DNA of 41,360 nucleotides from Acanthaster planci (Eukaryota > Echinodermata > Asteroidea > Valvatida > Acanthasteridae): assembly GCF_001949145.1 (NCBI RefSeq), contig NW_019091776.1, positions 23,554 to 64,913 of the forward strand, read 5' to 3'. This document shows, piece after piece, positions 10,384 through 20,734 of this stretch. A program made the translations under genes and the position numbers. Positions within the stretch are counted from its first letter, which is position 1, and each line of letters begins with the position of its first letter. The notes below the pieces were generated by a model, which saw only the letters and a program-made list of their open reading frames with translations, was not told the origin of the DNA and did no database searches.

Positions 10384-10853
10384 TTGGAAAGTTTGCAAGC
10401 ACACACTTTTGTCATTAGACAAGAAGCTACTGTTATTGATTTAATCCAGCCTACTTTTGCTAAATTACATCAATACAACGATGGCGATAGAATAGTTATT
10501 AGACTAGCAGCAGGCATAAATGACATCACAACATTCCACTCTGGCTCACATTCTGAAAAAGTTCTCATACGTTCTGATGTTAATTCGGGCGATATAATTC
10601 CCGCTTGCAACAATTTAAAGTTGAAATTTTAGGTGAGCGACCAAGCTCAATAGTTGCATTTGTAACAATTCCACTGGCCTCTTTTACAAAACTACAGAAA
10701 TGTAAGCAAATCAAGGCCGATGTCATCGCCAGCATTGTCTGGTGCCAGTATCAGCGTGAATTTAACGATATGGTAGATAATGTAAATTCTTTTATCCAAT
10801 TGCATAATAATCAACTGCAACATCATATCATTCCACGCACTTTGTCTTGGTAA
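10384..10853 (+). pseudogene. SGNH/GDSL-hydrolase-like ORF relic
   Basis: Two overlapping frames (10384-10632 and 10605-10853) appear to be one broken coding region. The first has RIVIRLAAGINDITTF; GxND is the block III signature of SGNH hydrolases (oxyanion-hole Asn). The second continues IVAFVTIPLASFTKLQK and NSFIQLHNN, which fits the later part of the fold. I see no block I GDS serine or block V Asp-His motif, so the ends are missing. It lies directly before the gypsy gag gene. Similar SGNH-like ORFs occur near retroelements in invertebrates, so it may be element-borne or just neighbouring. Family assignment is tentative. Confidence 0.4.
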
Positions 10854-10918
10854 GTTTCGAATTGGACAAACGGGCTCTTATTGAACAGATCTAGAGTGGA
10901 CAAGTGCTATCCCTCATC

Positions 10919-11770
10919 ATGGCAGAAGAAAAGCCTCTAGAATCTTCATTAGCTGCAGTAAGTTTAAAATTACCCCCATTTTGGCCTAACGATCCAACAA
11001 GTTGGTTTGCACAAGTAAAAGCGCAATTCGTCACAAGGGGAATTACAAACCCCAAAACCCAGTTTGCTTATGTAGTATCATCCTTACAACCGCAAACTGC
11101 GCAAGAAGTTAGGGATTAGTTACTGCACCCTCCACAGGAAAACCTTTCTGAAATAATTAAGGTGGAGCTTATTCCTCGCACGTTAGCATCATAACAAAAA
11201 CGTTTACACCAGTTACTTATAGCCGAAGAACTAGGAGATCGTTAACCTTCTCAGTTGTTAAGAAGAATGCGACAGTTACTTGGAGATCATACATTAGAAG
11301 AAAGCATTCTAAAACAACTTTTTCTTCAACGCTTGCCAACAACTGCTCAACTGATATTAGCATCTACTAGTGATAGTGTTCAGATTGATCAGTTGGCCGT
11401 TATTGCTGACAAGATTTTGGAAGTTAATGCTGTCTCGCCTCCAGTTCAGACAATTGCCACAGAAAGTCATTCCTCGGAGATTGATGAATTACGAGCATTA
11501 ATAAGCAAGCTGATTACCCAGGTCGATACTTTAAGTAGGCAAGTGCAAGAAAGTAGACGAATTCGTACAAGAAGCAAGGACAGAAATGGGAATAGACGTA
11601 AAAGTCGATCTCGATCACATTCACCTTTGAACGTTCCTAAAACTCCTGAACATGCAGGAGGAGAATGTTGGTGCTTTAGCGATTTGGTGAACGTAAACAA
11701 ATGTGTTCCTCCATGCACTCACTCAGGTAACCAATCGAGTAGTCAGTCAAACGAGAACGCCAGCAACTAA
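10919..11770 (+). pseudogene. gypsy Gag
   Basis: Capsid-forming Gag of the retrotransposon. The ATG at 10919 begins [10 protein letters not shown]. Then come [20 protein letters not shown] and [15 protein letters not shown] (N-terminal capsid half), EELGDR…PSQLLRRMRQLLGDHTLEE and LFLQRLPTTAQLILAS (C-terminal half). A basic Arg/Ser-rich tail follows (RTRSKDRNGNRRKSRSRSH) and then a Cys motif, CWCFSDLVNVNKCVPPC, in place of a classic CCHC knuckle. Three in-frame stops lie at about 11117, 11192 and 11243. The fold and order are as expected for CsRN1-like Gag. Confidence 0.8.
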
Positions 11771-11774
11771 TACA

Positions 11775-12090
11775 GGGGGTTCACCTGGCGATGGAAGCAA
11801 CAGTCGTCTCTTTTACATGACTGATCGCACTACTGGCAACAGATTTTTAGTTGACACTGGGGCTGATGCGGGTGTATACCCTGCTACCGTGAAAGAGAAA
11901 ATTAATATCGGTTCTTATAAACTGCAGGCCGCCAATAAGACTCCCATTAAAACCTATGGTGAAAAGTCTTTAACGTTAGACATTGGACTGTGTAGGCCTA
12001 GGATTTATCGATGGATATTTATTCTTGCCGATGTATCTTATCCAGTTCTTGGCGCAGATTTCTTAGAAAAATTTTTCCTTAGCAGTTGAT
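11775..12090 (+). pseudogene. gypsy aspartic protease
   Basis: Retroviral-type aspartic protease that would cleave the Gag-Pol polyprotein. SRLFYMTDRTTGNRFLVDTG starts the domain; LVDTGAD is the active-site DTG motif. VLGADFL near the C-end is the usual G-x-D hydrophobic closing motif. It is in the frame after gag (a frame change near 11700-11770), suggesting that the intact element used frameshifting. The frame then changes again at 12090, where RT begins. Confidence 0.85.
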
Positions 12091-13545
12091 ATGAAAAACT
12101 GTAGACTTATTGATATGCATACAACTCTTAGTATCCAGGGTATAGGATCCGTAGAATTTTCAATAAGCCCGACTTATTGCACATTCGAGCAGTCACGATT
12201 TCAAATGCTTTTACAGCATTATCCTGACTTGACAAGGCCTTCTCATAAAGAAAGTGCAGTAAAGCAAAATATCACACATCATATTTTGACCAAGGGACCA
12301 TCGGTAAATGTTCCAGATGTTCTAGTTCCAGATCGCCTTCGTATTGCCAAAAATGAATTTGATCACACGTTGCAATTGGGTATCATAAGACCGTCTAAGA
12401 GTGAGTGATTATCTCCATTACACATGGTTCCGAAAAAGAATAATGATTGGAGTCACTGTGGTGATTACAGAGCACTTAACAATGCCACTATACCAGACAG
12501 GTATCCTATTCCACATATTCATGATTTTACTTTGTCGCTTCATGGCAAATCAATATTTTCCAAAATTGATTTGGTGACAGCTTATCATCAGATACCTGTG
12601 GAAGCAGAGCATATTCACAAGACAGCAATCACCACACCATTTGGTTTGTATGAATTTGTCAGAATGCCTATTGGTTTGAGAAATGCTGCCTAGACATTTC
12701 AACGCTTTATAGATTAAGTTCTCCATGGCTTGCCTTTCACATATGCATATATAGATGATGTCTTAATAGAATAGTCCTCTCTAGAAGAACACGTTCATCA
12801 CCTGACTCAAGTGTTTGACAGACTGAGTTCATATGGGATAGTAATCAATCCCATCAAGATTATCTTTGGTGTGCATTCACCAGAATTCCTCGGTCACAAA
12901 ATAGATTCACACAGAATTAACCCCCTTCCAGAGAAGGTACAGGTTATTTGAGATTTTCCTCCACCCACTACTGTAGTTAGAAAATTCCTTGGCCTAGTCA
13001 GTTTTTACCGGAGATTTATACCCAATGCAGCAACAGTACTACAACCGCTAACTGATCTCTTGGCTGGGAAATCAAAGAATAAGTCCATGCAATTTACTGA
13101 AAATGAATTGCAGTCATTCAATGCAGCAAAGTTTCCCCTAGCTGATGCAACCATGTTGATTCACTTGAGCATTTCAGTTCCTCTTTGCGTTGCAGTTGTT
13201 GCATCAGATATTGCTGTTGGTGGTGTACTTCAGCAGTTGATAGATAATCAATGGCAACCTATCGCTATCTTTTCAAAGCGATTACAACAGACCGAGACTA
13301 GCTTTAGCACATTCGGTAGGAAATTATTGGCAGTATACTTAACCATTATACATTTCTCGCACATTTTGGAAGGGAGATCTTTTTGTGTGTATACTGATCA
13401 CAAACCATTGACGTATTCCTTTATTGCTAATTCAGATCGCTACTCTCCGAGAGAAATACGACATTTGGATTACATATCGCAGTTCAAGACAGATATCTGC
13501 CATATCAAAGGCAAAGAGAATGTCTGACGCTTTGTCTCGATTACT
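12091..13545 (+). pseudogene. gypsy reverse transcriptase and RNase H
   Basis: RT copies genomic RNA to DNA; RNase H removes the template. Visible RT blocks: [60 protein letters not shown], and the catalytic YAYIDDVLI. The thumb has FLGHKI and KFLGLVSFYRRFIP. RNase H has VVASDIAVGGVLQQ, YTDHKPLTYSF and DRYSPREIRHLDYISQF, ending at HIKGKENV. In-frame stops occur at about 12406, 12691, 12715, 12772 and 12949, most at codons where the family has Trp, Gln or Arg. The catalytic YxDD is intact, but the gene is dead. Confidence 0.9.
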
Positions 13546-13549
13546 TGTG

Positions 13550-14090
13550 AGTACCATGGATAGCAACTGGATATTTCAACAGGACAATGATCCTAAATAG
13601 ATTGCAAAGGCAGTCATCAAGAAATGGTTCCAGGATAACATCATGGAGGTGCCACCATGGCCAAGCCAAAGACCAGACCTGAATCACATCCAAAACCAGT
13701 GGAAAATCCTCAAGTCCACGGTGCATGCCTGCAGGCCCTCCAATTTGAAAGAGTTAGAGGTCTTTGCCAAAGAAGAGCGGGCCATGATTTCTGTGGAGCT
13801 GTGCCAAACCCTCGTGAACAGCTACACAAATCACCTGAAAGCTGTAATCAAAAACAAGGGTTTTGCAGTTGACAGTTTGCTGTGATATTAACTCTTATTG
13901 ATAAAAGGTATGAATAATTCTGAGCATGTCAGAGTTTAAACAATGTATCATTTTCGTTGTTATGGAAATGAGGTAAAACCAAAGCCATTAGTCATTTCAC
14001 CTGACCCAAATATTATGTGCCCAACTTTTATTCTTTAGAAAAACACTCAAAATCTAAAATTTCTAAGGGGTATGGATAATTTGGTTAACT
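13550..14090 (+). pseudogene. Tc1/mariner transposase C-terminus with 3' end
   Basis: The frame 13554-13884 reads WIFQQDNDPK, then WPSQRPDLNHIQNQWKILK and a C-terminal part with NHLKAVIKNKGF, matching the end of Tc1-type DDE transposases. QDNDPK holds the second catalytic Asp. The third acidic residue, Glu in DLNPIE, is Gln here (DLNHIQ), and there is a stop right after NDPK, so the protein is dead. The first catalytic Asp and the DNA-binding domain are absent. The non-coding tail to about 14090 ends with GGGGTATGGATAATTTTGG, likely the inner part of the 3' terminal repeat. It abuts the gypsy RNase H without spacer. Confidence 0.85.
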
Positions 14091-15311
14091 GAATCATCTC
14101 GGGTCAGCAAATAATGGCCCTTTTTCAAAGTTATCCTAGGTGGTTAAATGGTGATAGGGCATTTGCAATGGCTTTTCCAAAGTTTTGGTATACTTTGCCA
14201 TGGCACATACGGAGCAAACAGAGTCTGTCCCTCTTTATTTGTAAAGTTAAACTTTCTTTTTAAATGCTGCAATGCACGGTGATGTTGCACTGCGATATCT
14301 GATGTTTATCGGTTTCATCCTAGTAGGTATTTATTTGTTAGCTTTAATGTAGGTTTGATTGTGTTTTTCCAAATTTTAGTGTCACCGTGTCTGGTAGTTA
14401 GCTCTTTCTTATAGTGTTTGTAGGGTTAGATACGTCCGTCACCTGGAAAGATCAAGACATACCGATGCCAGCGGGGCCATAGGTCTTGGTAGAATTATTC
14501 CCCATGTTGGCGGGACAAATCTTCTCTGTTACATTGAAAAACTGTTTTGTTAACAAGCTATACAAGTAAAAGGAGCTACGTAATTGGATCCCCAAACAAC
14601 TAGGCCCTACAGTTTCTTGGATACATGATGAAAATTGTGTATGGAAAATCAAGCAATGTGATTGGTCTCCTGTTCTTCAAATGTTTGGCGCGTTCAGTAT
14701 TGTTTACTTGGATATGTGACAGATACTTTTATCTGTCTGTATGTACATGTACACACATGAAAATAGAAATGCTGTGTGAGTGTACGAGTACAGCACTATC
14801 ATGGCCTGTACGTATATATTCCCTGAATATGGTTACGATTACTAAGCTAAATACTCTTTACTTATGATTTTTGGACACCCCAAAGGCACCACTGTGCCGG
14901 ACTTTTACACCAAATTCAGCTGGAGTAATATGTATCTTAGCTTATGACTGTATTGCAGCCTGGTCATCCCATCAAGACCCTGCTTGGCGGCTTGTGTGAC
15001 ACATGCATGTATATTGAAATACATGTATTTGAAATTATTGAGGGCAACATCTGATGTCTGGCTGGACGACAGCTTTTTGAAGTGCTCAAATTTTTGGTTA
15101 GCAAAGAAAAGAGTCTTATTGTCAAATTTTTAACTAAATAAGCTTATAAATTAAGAGGAAGTGACCATTTTAACAGCAAAAATGAATGTTCCCAAATGTA
15201 GAAAAGCAGTTCGGGGAGGGGGGACAGTGTCAACATTTGCCCCATCCAATGCCAATAAAAATTCATGATAACAAAACTCCAACAACAGATGTCTCCGTTT
15301 CAAAAATACAA
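14091..15311. other. No recognised feature
   Basis: AT-rich non-coding sequence. Short open frames here show no family similarity that I recognise. Confidence 0.4.
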
Positions 15312-15550
15312 GGGTAATTCCAGAAATTAGGGGTCCAAAAGTGTGACAGGTTTGTGCCCGTGTCACCTCTGACCTGTGTTATTTGATTTGGAAATATCAC
15401 TGGAATCAATTGCAAACTATTACGACTTATTTGGCAGGTAATTTGCATTAATTCGTCACTCCTGGAAATTAGAAAATGTGTTCTGAGCTTTATGTCAGAT
15501 GTAACAGGGACACAAAATAAAATGGACCTCCACAATTTCTGGAATTACCT
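15312..15550. mobile_element. MITE-like element with terminal inverted repeats
   Basis: The left end GGGTAATTCCAGAAATT (15312) is matched in inverse by the right end, which reads AGGTAATTCCAGAAATT on the - strand from 15550. The following bases (…GGGTCC / GGAGGTCC) continue the match, so the inverted repeats are about 25 bp. Total length is 239 bp with no ORF. That is the form of a miniature inverted-repeat transposable element. The superfamily and target-site duplication are unclear. Confidence 0.6.
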
Positions 15551-15989
15551 ATAACAATAAAACTTGTGGGTGACAGTTTGAAGACATTTTTTCAGTTTAC
15601 ATGGTATTTCACAATAGCTGCCCATAGGTATACTGTTACTATGGTAATTTATGCAGCTCACACAACAGGCTCGTGGCAAACGCCATTTTTCTCAAATTTG
15701 AGGTTTGACTACAGCGATGTTTCCCGTCGTCTTTCTCGTATGGTTTGGTTCGGTTGGGTGGAGTTTGTTTCTGCATTCAAATTGGGGGCCCTAAACACTA
15801 GAGGACAAGAAGGTCCCCGATTGACAACTGTGTACAAAACATATGGGTGGTCTTCTAAAAAAGTTGAAGTACAAACAAAAGAGGAGTAATAGGGGGTCCC
15901 CAGTTGCAGGCAAATGCACACTGGATTGGGTTGGGTTGGGTTTGAGCAGAGTCGGCTACACGTATAATGGGGTGTCACTGGAAAGCCAA
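15551..15989. other. Non-coding, with a short GGGTT run
   Basis: No gene seen. A TGGGTTGGGTTGGGTT tract at about 15926-15942 is a short simple repeat. The left end of the Polinton-like element should be near here, but I could not find its terminal repeat. Confidence 0.35.
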
Positions 15990-16614
15990 TTCCTTTAAAC
16001 TCAGTTTCTCCTTTGACCGTTTGTAGATGCTGATCTAAAGTGGCTAATTCTCTGTAGTCTAGCCCTATTTGATCATCTATATATCGACGAAGATCTTCTA
16101 CGATTTCACTGACTTGGTCTACTGCTTGAGCGAGTTCTTCTGTCTCGGTGGTTTCGGGGCGAATTTCTAAAAGTTTATTAGCTTTTTCTTAGACTTGATT
16201 CTTCGTTTTACCGATAACGCAATCATAGAAACCTAAATCACGTCTTATAAAATCGACATTTTTTTTTACTTTGGATGGTCCTTATTTTCATGTGTAAGAA
16301 GAACTTTTTACCTTCAAACTTGACATACAGCCCATCTTTACTATAAAGATTAAAGATGTTTGGATCCCTAACCGTTGGTTCATACCCGGTTTCTTTTAGA
16401 ATCACGTCGTAAAAATCATTCAGTTTGCCTTTGCTTAACGCCGTTCTCAACTCTGATATGTTTGGTCTTTGGCCTTCTGCAAATGACGTTTCTTCTCGCG
16501 TTGTGCCCAATGTGCAAAGGCATTATCTATGTCCAAGTCTTCTTCGACTTGTTTTTGTTCTTCTGTTATTTTGTCAAGGGGTATCTCTTCTGGGTCGAAT
16601 CCTCATTCTGCCAT
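15990..16614 (-). pseudogene. Polinton-like element gene of unknown function (coiled, C-terminal part lost)
   Basis: The start at 16614 is ATG, with an in-frame stop three codons later. The frame then reads EEIPLDKITEEQKQVEEDLD, ISELRTALSKGKLNDFYDVI and GYEPTVRDPNIFNLYSKDG. After a frameshift near 16240 it continues through LEIRPETTETEELAQAVDQV and an acidic/basic helical stretch to about 15990. Proteins with this N-terminal FYD(V/I)ILKETGY motif recur in Polinton-like elements of invertebrates, usually with a long coiled middle and a hydrophobic C-terminus. I do not know the function; a minor virion component is a guess. Confidence 0.5.
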
Positions 16615-16701
16615 CTTTTTAACCGGAGGGCAAACTCGTGGGTAGGATACCTTGCGCCACTAGCCAACCCTGTGTAACCAATGCACACGAGGACAGCGCG
16701 G

Positions 16702-16895
16702 TCATTTGGACAAGTCTTCGATAGATAGTCTATTTAGATCGGGTGGTTTAATTTTTAGTAGTCGATTACTAAGCATGGCGTTACCCATGGAAATTGCTGA
16801 AACTACTACGCCGTGTTAGATCGTGTTGGCGACCCCGTTTATGTTGATGTTTGCATTACTCGTTCTTACTATATACCGTTTTAAATTTACTCCAT
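16702..16895 (-). pseudogene. Small Polinton-like element ORF (unknown)
   Basis: A short frame with LKRYIVRTSNANINI and, after one in-frame stop, HGVVVSAISMGNAMLSNRLL and KIKPPDLNRLSIEDLSK, ending with a stop at 16702. It overlaps or abuts the end of the upstream gene (stop at 16887). No ATG is visible at the natural start. Position and compact size suggest a small virion-associated protein, but this is only inference. Confidence 0.45.
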
Positions 16896-17208
16896 ATCCA
16901 AAATTTCTCGGTCTGAAGCTGTCGGTTGAACTGCTTGTGAAGTCGTTTGAACCGGTTGTGATTTAATACTGGCTTTTGATCAGCAGACTTCTTTTTCAGA
17001 AACAAAAATAATGCAACCCGCCAATCGCTTGACCGCCTATAATTAAATTTCTGTTTTCTGAAACGGATTTATAAATTTTATTTTCGGACTTTACCTCGGG
17101 TTCAGGCTCTGCGGTTTTCATTTTGGCGAGCTGTGGTTTCATCTTCTTGTTATGTTCAGCCAGGCATATACCTTGTTCTACTCGCTTAGGATTTTTACTC
17201 TTAGTCAC
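16887..17208 (-). pseudogene. Small basic protein of Polinton-like element with hydrophobic centre
   Basis: Begins TKSKNPKRVEQGICLAEHNK (a Lys-rich KxPKRVE…LAEHN motif), followed by a Pro/Glu stretch, a glycine-rich hydrophobic segment (LIIGGQAIGGLHYF), and after a frameshift near 17000 a Gln/Pro-rich tail ending REILDME before the stop at 16887-16889. The start codon appears as GTG, so an ATG was probably mutated. It overlaps the upstream gene by a few bases. The layout suggests a small membrane or minor capsid protein; function is unknown. Confidence 0.5.
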
Positions 17209-17766
17209 CGTTTGTACTTTGCTCTTGGCTGGACTGTTTGCTGGAGTCGGTGCTTGTCATACTTGTTCTGTTTCCATCTTCTTTTAAAATAATAGGATTC
17301 TTAATGATAGCTAAATGTTTGGTAGTGATCAACGTTGCTACCAGAGGTGATAGGTACACCCCGTATTTGTAGCAGAGCTCACTCAGACAGTGCCCCATCG
17401 TCTGACTAATGATAGGATCGTCTTTTAAATCTTTTACTAAATTTTCCTCCGATTTCAAATCCACGTTAAACCGGGGAATTCGATCGGGGTGGCAATGCCT
17501 AAAAGCCGCGCGTGCAGACTTAAAATTGAATTTCCTAAAGTTTTAACGATATGTTTGGCAAATCTTACTTCGTAAAAGTTAAACAGCTTTTTTGTTCCGT
17601 CGGGGGCAAGTGATTTGATATCCTTCACAGAATATTCTTTGCCCAAATAGTTTTCAAACTCTCCCGATGCAACGACTGAACAGAGTCTGTCTCCGATGTT
17701 GGGGTTGAGTTCGACTGATTCTGTTTTAACTTTTGAATCGTTGAGGATGCTTTTAATGTCGTCCAT
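17201..17766 (-). pseudogene. Polinton-like element gene, unknown function
   Basis: Starts at ATG 17766 (MDDIKSILNDSKVKTESVEL) and continues GDRLCSVVASGEFENYLGKE. A frameshift near 17470 moves to the frame with MGHCLSELCYKYGVYLSPLV and ATLITTKHLAI, ending at 17201. About 190 codons in total. It overlaps the next gene by some 8 bases, an arrangement typical of compact viral genomes. The protein is helical and acidic with no catalytic motif that I can see. Similar proteins are found beside the integrase/capsid set in related elements; I do not know its role. Confidence 0.5.
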
Positions 17767-17999
17767 CCTAATATATACATTTTAAACTGGTTGAAAGTAT
17801 GCTTGATGCGTAAGTACTCGTAGGTGTAATACGTCAGGTTAATTGCGGTAACTAACTTAATAACTATTTGAGTTTATTGAAACATTGCTGTTATTCAATT
17901 GAAACAAAATTAAACAATTGGTGCACCAGACTATAACAGCCCAGTTATTCCAAAGTAAAACAAATCGTTAAAACGGTAGGTAATCTATTCTAGCTCACC

Positions 18000-18525
18000 A
18001 GTTAATTTGATTTTGTGAGACTTTTTCTTGTTATTGCAACTCCAACAACATAGTACACAATTAGATTTAATGTGGCCTAAAGAGTTGCCTAATCGCTCGA
18101 AGGTACACAAGTCAATTTTTTTCTCCAAAAGTGCATTTTAACTTTGCAATCGTCGTAATAACAATGTTCGTAATCTTCGATTAAACCACGGTAGAAGTCA
18201 GTGTCAATGAAATGGTCGGGATCAAATCGTTTGTACTTTTTGTCTTCACGGTGGCAATTACGAATACACTGACAAATTGTTACTTCTATAGGATCGTTCC
18301 ACAATTTACAATAACTTCTTTTTTTCTTATGCCTACACATTCCTGTCCATTGCACTCTATACACCGACTCTTCTGCTGGTCATGGGGGCAACGGTGCTTG
18401 AGTATATTCTCCATCCTCTTAGCGATACATTGGTTGCAGCAGATGTTAGCGCCACCAGGTGATCTTACTCTAAAATTAGAAAGATCTTTTTGCTTCTTAC
18501 ATAATTTGCATAATTTATTTTCCAT
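18000..18525 (-). pseudogene. Cys-rich zinc protein with HNH-like C-terminus
   Basis: Starts MENKLCKLCKKQKDLSNF at 18525. A zinc ribbon (CKLC…CCNQC) is followed by repeats of the type CPHDQQKSRCIECNGQEC and CRHKKKRSYC. The second frame (18364-18089) continues HFIDTDFYRGLIEDYEHCYY and YDDCKVKM. After another frameshift the last part reads ERLGNSLGHIKSN and CWSCNNKKK, which resembles the His-Asn and Cys pairs of HNH nucleases. The same combination occurs in proteins of large DNA viruses and Polinton-like elements. Two frameshifts make it a pseudogene. A nuclease role is inferred from motif shape only. Confidence 0.5.
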
Positions 18526-18645
18526 CTTTATTTATAATATATGTACCTAAATTTTTTCTCATTTTTATTAAATACGAAAATTCATTGGAGGCTCAATATT
18601 TAAAATCAATTTACTAAATTAGACATCAAGCAAATGCCGTTTCAA

Positions 18646-19196
18646 TTAATCACGCTTTTCATCAGGCACCGAGTCATTCTCGTCTAAACAATGGTCAAAT
18701 AGATTTCGATCCTTGCAGTGAAACATTGCAATCCAAGCCGTGTTCTCTCTATAGTCTTTGAGAACTGAATTATACTTCTGCGTTAAAAAACACAGCGTGT
18801 GGAAGTAATGTCTGCCACTGAAGGCCATTTTGGTCAAAACACAAGTGTTACTTCCTCTTGATCTCTTTCGGTATTTAATAAATTGGTCAGACGCACAATC
18901 GTCCATGATGAACAGCGTGTTTACCCATTCAAGGCTTTCTTATACAGGTCAATCGCCTCATTTAATTCTAACTTTTCTCGATCTAAATCACATGAATATA
19001 CATTCTCGTCTGTATATATCCACAACCGGTCCAAATACGTTTTATTCTTAAACAAGGTCGGACAAATTATTTCTAAAGCTTCAAATGTGAACCGATATTC
19101 AGTTTCCAAAAGATTCAACATCCACTGTATTTTACCGCTGCCCGTTTTGCTCCTTATTAAGGCACAGTGTGGTGATTTATTTATGTTATTACTCAT
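18646..19196 (-). pseudogene. Packaging ATPase (FtsK/HerA type) of Polinton-like element
   Basis: Motor that would pump DNA into the capsid. The start at 19196 is MSNNINKSPHCALIRSKTGS; the Walker A loop reads SKTGSGKI, where the usual GKT/S has Ile. A frameshift near 18920 follows and the second frame begins with Walker B, TLFIMDDCASD. It continues FSGRHYFHTLCFLTQKYNSV and WIAMFHCKDRNLFDHCLDEN, the conserved C-terminal blocks of Polinton ATPases (GRH, TQKYN, CKDR, EN). Total about 184 codons, close to the usual 180-230. It has a frameshift and a damaged Walker A, so it is inactive. Confidence 0.75.
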
Positions 19197-19204
19197 TTAT
19201 CTTA

Positions 19205-20690
19205 AGCTCATTTCAATTACTACACCAAACTTCTAATGTTTCCATCTTCCACAGTTAACTGAGCATCCATTACCAAAAATACGTACATCGTCAACGGGCC
19301 GGCAGTTTCTGCTTCTCTTTCCATTTGAATCGATATATCACCTCCTCCGCCTACTGACCACCAGATCCGTGAGCCGAATTGTTGTCGGAGCTTCTTGTCG
19401 TCGGAGCTTCTAAAATCGAGCCAGAGCCCGTAAGTTTAGATCTCTACAACCGCCTGACCTGGTTCTGTATCTGAATTTCCGAAATGTTTGCAAACTTCAT
19501 TCCAATGTTGATATTCAAACAGCCCCAGCGAGTAAAGTTGATTTGGCTTTCCTTCGACAGTGACAACAGTTTTTATTAATATGTGAATTGTAAATTTTTT
19601 GCGGGCTATTGACGGTCGGATCTTTCAACAGGATCAATACACCTTTCAAACTTTTAATCGTCTGATCTACACTAATATTCCAAAGCATGTCCGATTTATT
19701 GACCACCTGTTTCTTCCACGAGTGAATCCTGTCAAAAAGCTAGTATACGGGACCTTTATTTTTTTGCCTCAAACTTGTTGCCAAATCGCCATTTGTGACA
19801 ACCTCGTACTCTAGGGTCAAGTCTGAAATTGAATATTCTGCAAACGTGTCAGTACTTTTAACCACTTTGTCGTGGGGTTGTTGAAAGTTAATTGATAAGT
19901 TAAGGGTTCTTTAAAACCAGACGGATAAAATGGCCCCTGATCGGTCAATAGTGGTAGGTCCAACGTTTGCTCATTCATTTTTATTCCATTCATCCCAAAT
20001 GCAATTTTGCCAAGTTTTCTCTTTCCAAGCCAAAGTAAGCCATGCTTTTAGTCTGTGATGATGGTAACCAATTACCTTTAAAGTTCTGAAATATGTCTGC
20101 GTCTCGGTAACTTACAATTTTTTTTTGCCTTTCAAGCTCACGTTGAGCTCTGAGATCAAGTTCCTTGCCAAATTGTTGTTAACGGTTCGATTGTCGTCCG
20201 AGGCTACGTCTAGATCCAACTTAGAAGTGAGTTTGACTGATCCGGGAACTACGACGTCGTCAATGCCCAACGCGGGAAATTTGACGTTTAACATGTGACC
20301 TGCTGAGATTGTACTCGGATTGTGTGTGATGGTAACGTCGCGTCTTTCTCCCTTGATGGTTCGTGGAACTTTTAGCCTGCGACTCGGATTCAGTTTCAGT
20401 TTTTTAAGTGTATCGTTGCGACATTTTGTTATTATATACTGGTTTATAATTAAGTTCAGTAAAAATCTTAAACAAAAAAGACAACGCAATAGTGATACAC
20501 CTGTCGCAGAGAATAAATCTTCGTATTTGTTAAATAAATCGCGCTTGTGAAATGTTTTGCGTCTCATTTCTGCTGGTACCTCTTGAATCTCTAAGAGCAT
20601 GTCTCCCTGGTGATCCACGTCAGCTCTCATGTCGCCCAACATACCCTCAATGTTTGTGTGATCTGTTTGAATTTCAATCAACTTTTCTTT
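19205..20690 (-). pseudogene. Probable capsid protein of Polinton-like element
   Basis: Long - strand coding region, open from 20681 to 20112 and then in broken frames to about 19205. An N-terminal part has DHTNIEGMLGDMRADVDHQG and RRKTFHKRDLFNKYEDLFS. From 20340 comes VTITHNPSTISAGHMLNVKF, DDVVVPGSVKL and NNNLARNLISELNVSL; later VEGKPNQLYSLG and IWWSVGGGDIS. Beta-rich composition, length (about 490 codons) and the position beside ATPase and integrase suit a double-jelly-roll type virion protein. I infer this from context and pattern, not from a structure. Many stops and frameshifts occur after 20112. Confidence 0.5.
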
Positions 20691-20734
20691 AATTTCTCGA
20701 TCCGTGTTTTAAATGAAAATGTTCTTATTTAAAA

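Larger units (their letters stand above)
10919..13545 (+). mobile_element. Ty3/gypsy retrotransposon gag-pol (CsRN1-like), 3' truncated
   Basis: Second copy of the gypsy family seen at 1303-2995, here with gag, protease, RT and RNase H but no integrase. It stops within the RNase H end motif (HIKGKENV) at about 13545 and is joined directly to a Tc1 transposase tail. Gag with [20 protein letters not shown] and LLRRMRQLLGD is the pattern of CsRN1-type elements. I could not find LTRs. Several in-frame stops and one frame change make it inactive. Confidence 0.85.

Noticed and set aside
15926-15942. Telomere-like GGGTT repeats
   Set aside because: Only about three units; far too short to be an interstitial telomere tract.
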